14,064 nucleotides of DNA from Candidatus Altarchaeales archaeon ex4484_96 (GCA_002254405.1 NJDH01000015.1:1-14064), one strand, 5' to 3'. Shown: positions 1 through 8,523, numbered from the stretch's first letter. Made by a program: numbers and translations. The notes: generated from the sequence alone by a model not told the origin.

Positions 1-1
1 T

Positions 2-3000
2 AAAAATATTACAATATACTCTGCTGTGATAGACATTGATGGCAACCTAAACAACGTGTTATTGGATGTATTAAAAAGGCCGGACGGCGGAAGTGACATC
101 GGCATACCCATGTCTTTTGTCGGGGGGTACTGGCAGGTAGAGTACAATGGGACACAAAGAGGAGAATACAACTATCGGATTCATGCGGTTGATACAATCA
201 ACGAGCAAAGCTATTCAGGCAACTACACCTTCTATAGTCTTTATCTGGATGACCAATCCGATGTGGTGAATGTCTCAGTAACCGTCTTAGCCAGCTGTTG
301 CGGTGCAATAACCTACTTTTATGTGCCTGATAAGATAATCCAGAACCAGACCGTGGTTTTTCTTTTGTTCTTCCAAAACTGCGGGAACACTCTCCTGGAT
401 GAGAAAATAAACAACATATCCATCTACACAATAAACAACTCTTATGTAACTGGATGGACAGGCCCGGGAAGCCCCGCCGGAGGCCTGGATCCTATGGAGG
501 AGAGTGTTTTCTGGGTTCTGTGGTCCACATCAGGTCAGCCGATTGGGAATTACAGCGCTGTAGGCCTGGTGGAATACTTTGGGATACTCTACAACGAAAC
601 AAACATAACAGAAAACCTAACGAAATTAAGCCTGGAAAACAACTGCACGGGATTAAGCCCACAAAACAGGTCAAACTGCACGCATATGGAGGTGCTGGAG
701 TGCTATGATTCACCGTCCCCCCTAAATTCAACCGTTATTTCGACAAATCTGACCTCGCCAACAGCTAACGTAACGGGTATGAATCCAGGAACCACCGTCT
801 ACACCGGGGGTCCGATTGTGATAAATGGCACATCCTATGATGCATACGTGTTCAATATGACCTCCTGCAATGAGTACTGTTACGCGTGCCTTAGTGCGGA
901 CGCAACCATGGATTCAGGTGAATGCGCCTATGAGGGCTACACGATGAATGTGGAAAATTATTTCGTCTCTGATATTCAACCCGATGGGAGCGAGATAACA
1001 CTACGCCCGGCAGAGCAACGATGCAACTACAAGCTGACCGTCTGGGAGTGTAAACAACTATCGCCCGACGGCACGGCAGTATGCAACAAGACCGTGTACT
1101 GCTATGGTACTGTATTGGAAATACGCGATTTCGAGATAGTAAGGCAGATAGGTGAAGCCGTAGTCAACATCACAACACCCTCCCCTGAATCAGGGCCCTA
1201 TCCTCTGATTATCCGGGAGATGCCTCCCCAGATAAACCAGCAATCCGGCTGCAACCCGGCTGACCCGTGGAATACCTGCACCTACACGACAGTGAGGTTC
1301 ATACTATTTAACGTGGGCTTGATAGGGAATGCCTCAAACATTATCCTGGAAGAGAGGGGGAGACTCGGCAACTGCGCTATAGGAAACTGCAACACTGTCG
1401 CCGTAAGATGCCGCAACACCTCGGATTATACGTGTAGTGTAACTCCATCATCCGTTTCGCGGCTGAGCTTCAACCTGACCAACCCCCTACCCCCAAGAGA
1501 CTATGTCATACTCGAATACGAGCTTGTGCCAAACCAAAACACCTCAGCATACACCAACGCCTTCGGAAACAGCTACTATGTATTCAATTCCACTGTCTAT
1601 TACCAAGATTTAAGCAGGCCCGACAGACTCAATATAACCTATGTGGTATATGAAAACCACCCCATCTACAACCCACCACCATCCAAGCTAATGGATTTGA
1701 TGAACGTGGATGCATTCAACTACAACATAACGGTTTCGATGGGTGACAACTCAAACTACACCGGTAAAGGAAGAGACTTCTACACTGACACAAACACAAC
1801 CTTCAATCTGACAATAAGCTCATTAACCGGACAAGCTCAAACAAACAACCCCTGGACCATGAATATTCCGATACCCAACCACTGGACTATCACAGGATGT
1901 GCGGTTCCATCATCGGCCTACTCATGTGCCTACACACCCAACTCCCTCAGTTACAGCGGGACTATTACGCCGGCTACAAACACCGACATAATGTTCAGGT
2001 TCAACGCGTCAGTGGATTACGAGCATTTTTACCTGCTCCCCCCAAACAAGAGCCTTGGGGTTGGCTTATATGAGGAATACATACCCGGGCTTTTTCTTTT
2101 AACCAACGAGGCAATAGAGCAGAATATAACCCAGAATATAACCCAAAACGTTACCGTGAATGTAACGGTCACAGTAACCACGACAGTGACAACAACCGTA
2201 ACACAAACCGTAACAACAACAGTCACGCACACGGTTACGACAACAGTAACAACCATCACCGTATCCTCAACCATACTGCCCGAGGACCTGAGGCTGGCCA
2301 TAGACATTAAGCCGGTTAAGAGAACCGTCAACGGAACAGAGGGTGTATTTAATCCCGTGGTGTTTAATGTTTCAAACATCGGCACCGTCCCAGCAGAAAA
2401 CATAACACTATTGCCTATAGTACCTGAAGGCTGGGAATATAAAACCGCTTTAGTATCCTATCTGAATGTCTCGGAGACGGTTAACAGAACAATATTTGTC
2501 AGACCACCCTATGGGGTTACAGGAAAGTTTGTGATACCCGTCAAGGCCCTTATAGGAAACTTTACCGCCGACATGGATTACTTTTACATCAACGTCAAGC
2601 AGGCTGTGAATGTAACAATACTCGAGATAATCGAGGCCCCAAGGAAAATAGAGCTTTTACCTAACGAGAACCTAACGGGTTCGATTTTGATAAAAAACAT
2701 CGGAAAGCTACCATTACATGACATAAAGGGCAGAATAGAGAACGCGGAATCCTGCATCGAGAGATTCAAATTCGAGAACGTGGGTGTGATAGCATCCAAT
2801 GAAACCCGCCGAGTCTACTTTAATGTTTTATCCAGCGACCGGTCGGGTGGACGCTGTAATGCGACACTCATCATCTGGTCCCGGGAAAACGCTTACGCCT
2901 TCACAGACACTATGATAATCGTCAAACCGGCGCCGCCTCTAATACCTGCTTTGACGAAAGTGAATTTATTGATGTTGCTTTTGATATTCATGGCCATATT

Positions 3001-3172
3001 ATATGTCGCCAGAAAAAGCGAACAGAAAGAGCAAACAAAAAGGAGACGAAGAAAAAGAACAACAGAAGAGAAGGTGGTTAGAATAATACTCTATCTCATA
3101 GCGAGTATAGTGATTTTCTTCATAATCTATCATGCATTCAACTACTTCGGGGGTTTCCCGCAGCTGATATAA
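2..3172 (+). CDS. Large cysteine-rich surface glycoprotein-like membrane protein, 5' end outside the window
   Basis: The frame is open to the left edge, so the gene is cut; a GTG at 26 in the same frame is not a convincing start. Numbering residues from that GTG, 1048 are visible. Seen: very many N-X-S/T sequons, numerous cysteines between about residues 200 and 480, a Thr/Val tract at 700-746, two beta-rich domains at about 752-855 and 857-965, a hydrophobic helix at 979-995, a strongly basic linker at 996-1016 and a second helix at 1017-1041. The two beta-rich domains resemble NEW3/CARDB-type Ig-like modules by eye. The positive-inside rule puts the basic linker in the cytoplasm and the long N-terminal part outside. 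Inferred role: S-layer-associated or adhesin-like envelope protein. Family unassigned. It sits tail to tail with the MoxR operon, which may handle envelope proteins. Confidence 0.8.
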   Translation, partial: KNITIYSAVIDIDGNLNNVLLDVLKRPDGGSDIGIPMSFVGGYWQVEYNGTQRGEYNYRIHAVDTINEQSYSGNYTFYSLYLDDQSDVVNVSVTVLASCCGAITYFYVPDKIIQNQTVVFLLFFQNCGNTLLDEKINNISIYTINNSYVTGWTGPGSPAGGLDPMEESVFWVLWSTSGQPIGNYSAVGLVEYFGILYNETNITENLTKLSLENNCTGLSPQNRSNCTHMEVLECYDSPSPLNSTVISTNLTSPTANVTGMNPGTTVYTGGPIVINGTSYDAYVFNMTSCNEYCYACLSADATMDSGECAYEGYTMNVENYFVSDIQPDGSEITLRPAEQRCNYKLTVWECKQLSPDGTAVCNKTVYCYGTVLEIRDFEIVRQIGEAVVNITTPSPESGPYPLIIREMPPQINQQSGCNPADPWNTCTYTTVRFILFNVGLIGNASNIILEERGRLGNCAIGNCNTVAVRCRNTSDYTCSVTPSSVSRLSFNLTNPLPPRDYVILEYELVPNQNTSAYTNAFGNSYYVFNSTVYYQDLSRPDRLNITYVVYENHPIYNPPPSKLMDLMNVDAFNYNITVSMGDNSNYTGKGRDFYTDTNTTFNLTISSLTGQAQTNNPWTMNIPIPNHWTITGCAVPSSAYSCAYTPNSLSYSGTITPATNTDIMFRFNASVDYEHFYLLPPNKSLGVGLYEEYIPGLFLLTNEAIEQNITQNITQNVTVNVTVTVTTTVTTTVTQTVTTTVTHTVTTTVTTITVSSTILPEDLRLAIDIKPVKRTVNGTEGVFNPVVFNVSNIGTVPAENITLLPIVPEGWEYKTALVSYLNVSETVNRTIFVRPPYGVTGKFVIPVKALIGNFTADMDYFYINVKQAVNVTILEIIEAPRKIELLPNENLTGSILIKNIGKLPLHDIKGRIENAESCIERFKFENVGVIASNETRRVYFNVLSSDRSGGRCNATLIIWSRENAYAFTDTMIIVKPAPPLIPALTKVNLLMLLLIFMAILYVARKSEQKEQTKRRRRKRTTEEKVVRIILYLIASIVIFFIIYHAFNYFGGFPQLI
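2123..2263 (+). repeat. Thr/Val-rich low-complexity stalk coding tract
   Basis: Forty-seven residues (700-746 counted from the GTG at 26) consist of NIT/NVT units followed by alternating TVT and TTVT units, using mostly ACA, ACC, ACG and GTA codons. Archaeal surface and solute-binding proteins often carry such Thr/Val stalks, which are thought to be O-glycosylated and to hold a head domain away from the membrane. Here it separates the cysteine-rich head from the two Ig-like domains and the membrane helices. Confidence 0.8.
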
Positions 3173-3177
3173 TAAGC

Positions 3178-4254
3178 TCAGCTCAGCTCCTCAACGGTTC
3201 TCTTAGCCAGGTTAAGCGCTTCCCCGTGATTAGCTGCGCCCTCGATGTTAGCGTACATCATAATCGATGTTGACTTGAAGAATCTGATAAGGGAATTACG
3301 TAATTTTTTGCTGATATCCCTCTCCCTGAGCTCCTGTATAAGCTCCATGTAGGTTAACTCTCTTTCGATACCGAATTTAATCTGTAGAAACTCCTTTAAA
3401 ACACAGGCTACTGCGACAGTGGCTTTTCTTCTATCCCTCATCCCGTGTGTTCTCTCAAGATTATCCAGGGTCATCCTTCTAAGTTTCTCCTCCCTGCTTT
3501 CAACAGCGGTTTTCTTCACAAACCCTTTTATCCTGTCCAATAAACCCTCTTCCTCCTCGAATTCTTCCTCCTCTAATTCCTCCTCCTCATCCACCCGTTC
3601 CATAAACTCCTTTCTCAGGTCAAGGAGGTTGATGTCACCTTTAATGTCACCTATAAATTCATCACCTTTAGCCTCATCCACCCAACCACCTTCTGCGAGA
3701 CTGCTTTCCTGTATACTCTTTAAAATATCTTCCACCCTGTCTCCCTCGGCTTCGAAGCTTAAACCCTCCCCTATGCCAAGTTCCTTTAAATCGATGATTT
3801 CTCCATCAAGCTGCATATCCCCATCTCGCTGGCAGACTACAACAGCAATCTTACCGTCTTTCCTGATAAAATGGACTTTAGAATCAGATGGTATCTCAAT
3901 CTGGCCTTCCCTGAGAACAATACCTGGGGACTCATCAACCACCTTCTTTTTTTCCTCGGGTTTGATGGTCTTGGGGGATTCAATCTCTTTTTTCACTTCC
4001 TCAAAATCGTTTTTCTCCTCTCTATCGTCTCGCATCAGCTCCAATAACTCCTCATCATCATCCAAATCCCTCTGAAAATCCCGAAACAAATCATCAGCTG
4101 TTTTAACATTATCTGCTGGTTTTTCTTCAACTGGTTTCTCTTCTTCTGGTTTTTCTTGCTTTTTTTTACTCTTCCCCTCCTTTTGTTCACTAACTTCTGC
4201 GCTGCCTTTTAATCCAAAAATTGCGTTGAAATCTACTTCACTGTCTTCAGTCAT
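3178..4254 (-). CDS. Acidic coiled-coil protein with C-terminal helical domain, last gene of the MoxR operon
   Basis: 358 aa, ATG start, no signal peptide and no membrane helix. Seen: a charged, probably disordered N-terminus (1-110) rich in Glu, Lys and Pro; a small beta-rich patch at about 111-175; an almost pure Glu/Asp run at about 223-236; and a helical C-terminal domain at about 275-357. By eye the last part resembles the C-terminal domain of DUF4129-type proteins from MoxR operons: a helix, a TYMELIQELRERD-like segment, then a hydrophobic helix with an aromatic residue. That link is weak and needs a profile search. It follows the VWA gene after 41 bp. The AT-rich gap could hold its own weak promoter, but co-transcription seems likelier. 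Inferred role: soluble partner or adaptor of the MoxR/VWA machinery. Confidence 0.75.
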   Translation of the reverse strand: MTEDSEVDFNAIFGLKGSAEVSEQKEGKSKKKQEKPEEEKPVEEKPADNVKTADDLFRDFQRDLDDDEELLELMRDDREEKNDFEEVKKEIESPKTIKPEEKKKVVDESPGIVLREGQIEIPSDSKVHFIRKDGKIAVVVCQRDGDMQLDGEIIDLKELGIGEGLSFEAEGDRVEDILKSIQESSLAEGGWVDEAKGDEFIGDIKGDINLLDLRKEFMERVDEEEELEEEEFEEEEGLLDRIKGFVKKTAVESREEKLRRMTLDNLERTHGMRDRRKATVAVACVLKEFLQIKFGIERELTYMELIQELRERDISKKLRNSLIRFFKSTSIMMYANIEGAANHGEALNLAKRTVEELS

Positions 4255-4295
4255 TTTATGTTGTTAGTATATTGAACCATATACCGATAAATATT

Positions 4296-5270
4296 TTATG
4301 GGATGGGCCTGTATTTGGTTATCTCAAAGGCCCAATCCGCAAGCAACAGAACAGCTAAAACCAGCAGCATCTCCTTATCAAGGCTCTTCGTAACCTTCCT
4401 GTATTCAAGAGCTGTTTCAAAGGCATGCTTTATAGAGTCCTCATCGTCTATTATCTCATAATCACCTTTTGTTTCATTAGCTATACGCTTAAGCATCACA
4501 GTATCGAGGTTGGGGAATTCGCTGGCGGTTGCGTTTAAGGCCCGAAGCTCTGGAGGCACCTCGCTTTCTATCCCGGTTTTGCTGCCTACGCCAATAGCCA
4601 GGATTTTAATCTGGCTTTCGTTTATCGAGTCGAGAGCAGCGCTTATGTTAACGCCTGCGTTGTTTCTGCCGTCTGTCACAAGGATTATCGTATTGTTTCT
4701 CCTGGATGAGATATCGGCTCCGTTTAAAATGCTTGCAGAAGAGACTATGGCATCACCTATCGCAGTCCCGGCGGGCTCCTCCCAGTGGAGGTTATTTATC
4801 TGCTCAGCCAGTTCCTCCATATCAAATGTGGGTTTGGTTTTAACATAAGCTCTCCCAGAGAAAGTGACGAGCCCGATTTTAGTACCCTCAACCTTCCCAA
4901 TCCAATCGATTAATGCTTCTTTCACCAACCCCAGCCGTGTTGGCTCATAATCGGGGGTCATCATCGAGGCCGAGGTGTCTATGGCAAGCACGAAATCGCT
5001 TTTGGCTATATATCCATCCTGAATCACCTCAACATCGGATAAAATCAACACCACCACAATAATAGCGAGAATCCGAAGCAATAAAATAAAAAAGCTCCAT
5101 GGAAGCATTTTTTTACCCAAGACCTTCTCCAGGGTCTCGAAGTTACCGAAGGTAAGCACTCTTTTTCTGGCCGACAGTCTAGACAGAAAGTATAATACCA
5201 AAACCAGACCTAAAAGTAAAACCATCAGGTTAATGTACTTGTCTGAGTATACAATCTGGGGTATGTCCAT
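4296..5270 (-). CDS. Membrane-anchored VWA-domain protein (BatA/BatB-like)
   Basis: 324 aa. Seen: a membrane helix at about 14-30, a second at about 58-78, a von Willebrand A domain at about 91-290 and a last helix at about 300-315. The metal-binding MIDAS site is complete: DTSAS at 98-102, Thr169 in GTAIGDA and Asp200 in VTDGRNN. This layout (short N-terminal helix pair, VWA, C-terminal helix) matches BatA/BatB-type proteins encoded with MoxR and DUF58. VWA proteins of such sets bind Mg2+ and recruit partners or clients for the MoxR ATPase. By helix count and family precedent the VWA domain is exposed on one face of the membrane; which face is not shown by the sequence. It starts 7 bp after the DUF58 stop, with a run of A and no clear Shine-Dalgarno, so it probably depends on translational coupling. 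Confidence 0.9.
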   Translation of the reverse strand: MDIPQIVYSDKYINLMVLLLGLVLVLYFLSRLSARKRVLTFGNFETLEKVLGKKMLPWSFFILLLRILAIIVVVLILSDVEVIQDGYIAKSDFVLAIDTSASMMTPDYEPTRLGLVKEALIDWIGKVEGTKIGLVTFSGRAYVKTKPTFDMEELAEQINNLHWEEPAGTAIGDAIVSSASILNGADISSRRNNTIILVTDGRNNAGVNISAALDSINESQIKILAIGVGSKTGIESEVPPELRALNATASEFPNLDTVMLKRIANETKGDYEIIDDEDSIKHAFETALEYRKVTKSLDKEMLLVLAVLLLADWAFEITKYRPIP

Positions 5271-5277
5271 TTTTTTT

Positions 5278-6195
5278 TTAAGCCAGTGTAAGGTATTTAA
5301 TCAACGGCTCGACGAAGGGTTCGGTTGTATGTGCTTTCACAAAACCCAAACCAACGTCATGGAAGCTGTCTTTGATGTTATCCTCCTGTCTGAGGGTCAG
5401 GTAATTATATTCTTCCCTAATCTCATCTATGTCAACGCTCGCCATCTTGTTGGAGAACGGGTCCCCCAGTCTCATGTAACCAACGCCCTCGGGCAGTTTA
5501 GAATCCCTGATGTCCCTTGACATTATGCCAACCACCCGATCCAGTTTACCCCCCATCATCTTCAGGGAATCCTCCCAGTTTCTGTCCAAGCCGATGAAAT
5601 CAGAGATGATGAATAATATGGTCCTGGGTTTAAGCATATTCAGCATATAATCAAGTGCTTTGCCGAGATTGCATTTACCCCCATAGTATGCGGGGTCTAC
5701 AGCATGCCTTAGTATCCTATAATACTGGGTCATATCGCATTCTGGTTCAAATGAATTTCTCATTACGTCGCTGAACATGCCAAAGCCTACCTTATCCCCT
5801 GATTCGATGGCTGCATAAGCTATTGAGCCCGAGACTATGGTCGCATATTCGCTTTTCAGCTTATCCTGTGAACCAAATAGCATTGAACTGGAGCTATCCA
5901 CCAAAATAAAAACCTCAAGGTCTCTCTCCTCCTCGTATTGCTTTACATAAAGCTTGTTTGCTCTTAATGAAGCCTTCCAGTCTATCCTGGTGGCATCATC
6001 CTGCTCGGGAATGTATTCTCTTAAACCCGCGAACTCCACGCCGGAACCCCTAAACATTATCCTGTATTTCAGCGCAAACCTAAACACATCCACCAGCTGT
6101 CTCACGTAGGCGTCTATTTTTATCATAAACTCCTCAATGTATTCCTCTCTTTTCAGTGGATTCGAATATTTTTTTTCAAAAGACGCTGGGTCCAT
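5278..6195 (-). CDS. DUF58 domain protein (VWA-like, MoxR partner)
   Basis: 305 aa from the ATG at 6195. The frame also opens at a TTG at 6201 that overlaps the MoxR stop, but the ATG is preferred: it lies 2 bp past that stop, with a GTGAT-like Shine-Dalgarno inside the end of the upstream gene. The DUF58 signature is clear at about 58-91 (LREYIPEQDDATRIDW, then S-L-R and a VKQYEEERD segment). It is followed by a DSSSSM metal-site-like motif at 100-105, which marks a degenerate VWA fold. There is no membrane helix, unlike many DUF58 proteins, which carry two at the N-terminus, so this one is probably soluble. DUF58 proteins are almost always encoded directly after moxR and are thought to be its partner. 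Here it lies between two MoxR genes and a VWA gene. Confidence 0.92.
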   Translation of the reverse strand: MDPASFEKKYSNPLKREEYIEEFMIKIDAYVRQLVDVFRFALKYRIMFRGSGVEFAGLREYIPEQDDATRIDWKASLRANKLYVKQYEEERDLEVFILVDSSSSMLFGSQDKLKSEYATIVSGSIAYAAIESGDKVGFGMFSDVMRNSFEPECDMTQYYRILRHAVDPAYYGGKCNLGKALDYMLNMLKPRTILFIISDFIGLDRNWEDSLKMMGGKLDRVVGIMSRDIRDSKLPEGVGYMRLGDPFSNKMASVDIDEIREEYNYLTLRQEDNIKDSFHDVGLGFVKAHTTEPFVEPLIKYLTLA

Positions 6196-6197
6196 AA

Positions 6198-7184
6198 TCA
6201 AATCACAGGAACGTTTCGTATTATATCGTCGATTATTTCATCGGTGCTGATGTTTCTTGCCTTACCCTCATAGTTTAAACCAACCCTGTGCCTGAGTACA
6301 TTATGTGCTATAGACCTAACATCCTCCGGGACAACAAAGGTTCTGTTGCTCATCATGGCATTAGCTCTAGCGCTTAATGCGAGATTGATTGATGCCCTCG
6401 GCGAACCGCCCCAGTCCATGTATCTACCCCCCTTTATCTCGTATTTTGCGGGATATCTTGTGGCATCAACCAAATCGACTATATACTGTTTAACCTCCTC
6501 GGAGACCTGGATTTTCTTAACACACTCCTGTATAGCGAGTAACTCCTTGGTATGTAAAACCTTTTCAAGTTCGAATTCGGCTATGGTCTTGATTACCGAG
6601 TTGTTGTTGAGTATGATGAATTCCTCCTCATCGGATGGGTATGTGACATAAACCTTAAAAAGAAACCTGTCAATCTGGGCGAATGGGAGTGGATAAACTC
6701 CCCTCTGCTCCAGGGGGTTTTGTGTGGCTAACACCACAAAGGGTTTAGGTAAATCAAACGTTTCTTTGCCGATTGTCACCTGCTTCTCCTGCATGGCTTG
6801 GAGCATAGAGCTTTGCACCTTGGGAGGCGCCCGGTTTATCTCGTCGCCTAATACGAAGTTGGCGAAAATCGGGCCCTTGACGGTGTAAAAACCCCTTTTT
6901 TTCTCGTATACTGTAGTACCCGTTATGTCGGTTGGTAAAAGATCGGGGGTGAACTGGATACGCTGAAACGATGCCCCGTCAATGGTCTCGGAGATAAGCC
7001 TGACGAGCAGGGTTTTCGCCAACCCGGGAACGCTCTCCAGGAGAACGTGTCCGCCGCATATTATGCATTTTAATACGGAATTCACTGTCTCCTTTTGCCC
7101 GGTAATCCCCTTCTGGACCTCGTTTTTAACCTTAGCCAACTTCTCGTTGTGTTTTTTTACCTCATTGGCAAAATCTTGATCCAT
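6198..7184 (-). CDS. MoxR family AAA+ ATPase, second copy in the operon
   Basis: 328 aa. Seen in order: Walker A SVPGLAKT at 51-58, the MoxR insert around QRIQFTPDLLPTDITG at 75-89, Walker B VLGDEINR at 111-118 (Asp114, Glu115), sensor 1 in ATQNP (Asn156), the AQIDRF arginine-finger region at 169-174, and sensor 2 GGSPRAS at 259-265 (Arg263). Length and motifs are those of a complete, active MoxR ATPase. These enzymes form hexameric rings and use ATP to remodel client complexes with VWA partners. It begins 1 bp after the stop of its paralogue, and the GGTGAT ribosome-binding site lies in the last codons of that gene, so translation is coupled. It shares a 64-bp identical stretch with its neighbour. 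Confidence 0.95.
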   Translation of the reverse strand: MDQDFANEVKKHNEKLAKVKNEVQKGITGQKETVNSVLKCIICGGHVLLESVPGLAKTLLVRLISETIDGASFQRIQFTPDLLPTDITGTTVYEKKRGFYTVKGPIFANFVLGDEINRAPPKVQSSMLQAMQEKQVTIGKETFDLPKPFVVLATQNPLEQRGVYPLPFAQIDRFLFKVYVTYPSDEEEFIILNNNSVIKTIAEFELEKVLHTKELLAIQECVKKIQVSEEVKQYIVDLVDATRYPAKYEIKGGRYMDWGGSPRASINLALSARANAMMSNRTFVVPEDVRSIAHNVLRHRVGLNYEGKARNISTDEIIDDIIRNVPVI

Positions 7185-7185
7185 T

Positions 7186-8175
7186 TTATATCACCGGAAC
7201 CATTTTGATTATTTCTTTGATTATATCATCTGTTACAACACCCTTGGCTTTCCCCTCATAGTTTAATATAATCCTGTGCCTGAGTACATGGGGTGCGATA
7301 GCCCTAACATCCTCTGGCACCACGAAAATCCGCTCGTTCATCAAGGCGGTTGCTCTCGCGGCAAGAGAAAGATAAATAGATGCCCGCGGTGAACCACCCC
7401 ACTGAACGTATCTGCCTGATTTCACGTCAAAATCTTCAGGGTATCTGGTGGCCTTAACCATGCTCACGATGTATCTGCCTATCTCATCAGACATATGAAT
7501 GGTTTTAACAATCTCCTGCAGTGTCAATATCTCATCGAGGCTGATTACCCGATTCAGCTCGAAGTCTTTTATTTTTTTGACGGTTATGTTCTGGTCTATG
7601 ATGTATATTTCATCCGATTTCGCGGGATAATCCACGTTGATTTTGAAAAGAAACCTGTCCACCTGAGCCTCAGGGAGGGGATATACTCCCTTATCCTCCA
7701 GCGGATTCTGGGTTGCGAGAACAAAAAAGGGGTTGGGCAGGTTGTATGTTTTTCTTCCAATGGTGACCTGCTTCTCCTGCATTGCCTGGAGCATAGCGCT
7801 CTGTACTTTCGGTGGGGTCCGGTTTATCTCGTCGCCTAATACGAAGTTGGCGAAAATCGGGCCCTTGACGGTGTAAAAACCCTTTTTCTCTTCGAAGACC
7901 GTAACACCCGTGATGTCGGTGGGCAGCATATCAGGTGTGAACTGTATACGCTGGAACTTACAGTCTCTGACCGTCTGGGTGAGCAACAAAATCAAGGTGG
8001 TTTTAGCCAGACCCGGAACACCCTCCATAAGGACGTTACCGTTACATACCAGGCACTTTAGAACCGAGTCTATGATTGGGTCCTGGCCTATAAGACCCTT
8101 TTTTATCTCATCCTTAACCTCCCTTAGCTTGGAGCTGTATTCTTCCACCTGGGTCTGCAATTGCGTGTCGGCCAT
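7186..8175 (-). CDS. MoxR family AAA+ ATPase, first gene of the operon
   Basis: 329 aa, ATG start. Seen: Walker A GVPGLAKT at 52-59, the PDMLPTDITG loop at 81-90, Walker B VLGDEINR with Asp115 and Glu116, sensor 1 ATQNP (Asn157), the AQVDRF segment at 170-175 and a GGSPRAS sensor 2 near the C-terminus. All catalytic elements are present. It aligns end to end with the next gene, differing by one residue in length, so the pair arose by tandem duplication. Two intact MoxR proteins side by side could form mixed hexamers or serve different partners; the sequence does not decide. A long-spaced GGAGGGG at 8187-8193 and a T-rich region upstream suggest a new transcription unit starting after the winged-helix gene, although read-through from that gene (83 bp away) is possible. 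Confidence 0.95.
   Translation of the reverse strand: MADTQLQTQVEEYSSKLREVKDEIKKGLIGQDPIIDSVLKCLVCNGNVLMEGVPGLAKTTLILLLTQTVRDCKFQRIQFTPDMLPTDITGVTVFEEKKGFYTVKGPIFANFVLGDEINRTPPKVQSAMLQAMQEKQVTIGRKTYNLPNPFFVLATQNPLEDKGVYPLPEAQVDRFLFKINVDYPAKSDEIYIIDQNITVKKIKDFELNRVISLDEILTLQEIVKTIHMSDEIGRYIVSMVKATRYPEDFDVKSGRYVQWGGSPRASIYLSLAARATALMNERIFVVPEDVRAIAPHVLRHRIILNYEGKAKGVVTDDIIKEIIKMVPVI
7190..7195 (-). promoter_or_regulatory. Shine-Dalgarno GGTGAT overlapping the stop of the first MoxR gene
   Basis: Read on the minus strand, GGTGAT is followed by ATAA, 1 base and ATG. It is a full match to the archaeal anti-Shine-Dalgarno core. It also encodes the last Val-Ile of the upstream MoxR protein. This arrangement ties translation of the second MoxR gene to that of the first. 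Confidence 0.7.
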
Positions 8176-8203
8176 TTTATACTATGCCCCTCCACGGGCT
8201 GAT

Positions 8204-8224
8204 AAAATAAAAAAAAAAGAAAAA
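8204..8224 (-). terminator. T-tract terminator after the winged-helix gene, possibly also MoxR promoter region
   Basis: On the minus strand this is an almost unbroken run of T, interrupted by single C and A bases, about 35 bp after the winged-helix stop. Archaeal termination needs mainly a T-tract, so this is a credible end of the copy-A cassette transcript. The adjoining TTTTATTTTAT sequence ends about 28 bases before the MoxR start and could also serve as a TATA box; that second role is a guess. Confidence 0.5.
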
Positions 8225-8258
8225 GGATTCAACCGTTTCGCTTTTTATCCTGCGGGAT

Positions 8259-8495
8259 TCAACCCCTTTTTTTTCGCTCTAGCGCACGCCACATCACCTT
8301 GGTCTGCCCGAAGTGGTTTTTAACCCGCTTCATATCCAACACCCCAATCGATTTAAGCTTATAGCAGTGGGTGTTTGCCGTAGACCACGAGATGTTAGCG
8401 TTTTTCGCTATCTGGTAGGTGCTTAATGGTTTGTTCACTCTTTTCATAGCTAGCAATATCAGTCTGTCAACCGCGTTAATATGATCTTCATCCAT
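8259..8495 (-). CDS. Small winged-helix DNA-binding protein, cassette copy A
   Basis: 78 aa from the ATG at 8495. A GTG at 8504 extends the frame by three codons, but a GAGGTGA Shine-Dalgarno overlaps that GTG and sits 5 bases before the ATG. The ATG also makes the start align with the paralogue at 10945-11169. Seen: helix-turn-helix at about 25-48 (STYQIAKNANISWSTANTHCYKLK) and a basic wing region at about 52-70. Archaeal winged-helix proteins of this size usually bind palindromes as dimers. It is the last gene of copy A, after a hairpin, which is a usual place for a regulator of the genes before it. 41 of the 74 aligned residues are identical to copy B. Its target is not shown; the TATGC boxes upstream of each cassette are the candidates. 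Confidence 0.85.
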   Translation of the reverse strand: MDEDHINAVDRLILLAMKRVNKPLSTYQIAKNANISWSTANTHCYKLKSIGVLDMKRVKNHFGQTKVMWRALERKKRG

Positions 8496-8500
8496 ATCCT

Positions 8501-8507
8501 TCACCTC
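8501..8507 (-). promoter_or_regulatory. Shine-Dalgarno GAGGTGA deciding the winged-helix start
   Basis: GAGGTGA on the minus strand lies 5 bases before the ATG at 8495 and contains part of the alternative GTG codon at 8504. A ribosome bound here would start at the ATG, not at the GTG. Confidence 0.65.
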
Positions 8508-8523
8508 ATATTAAATTAATAAT

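Noticed and set aside
2029..2403. 124-residue minus-strand frame opposite the large surface protein
   Set aside because: It is the complement of the Thr/Val tract, giving an artificial Val/Thr run. There is no start context and it lies fully inside a convincing gene.
3419..4075. 218-residue plus-strand frame rich in Ser opposite the acidic protein
   Set aside because: The Ser runs are the complement of Glu codons in the acidic gene. Composition is artificial and no promoter or ribosome-binding site is seen.
5271..5280. Run of A across the DUF58 stop and VWA start as a possible slippage site joining the two genes
   Set aside because: The T of the TAA stop lies before the A run, so gaining or losing A bases cannot remove the stop. 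Both proteins are complete on their own.
8225..8264. Twice-repeated GGATTCAACC, resembling the T-arm of a tRNA on the minus strand
   Set aside because: The loop does not match TTCRANY, no acceptor or anticodon arms are present, and the second copy overlaps the winged-helix stop codon. Two 10-bp copies in an AT-rich gap are not enough to claim a functional repeat.
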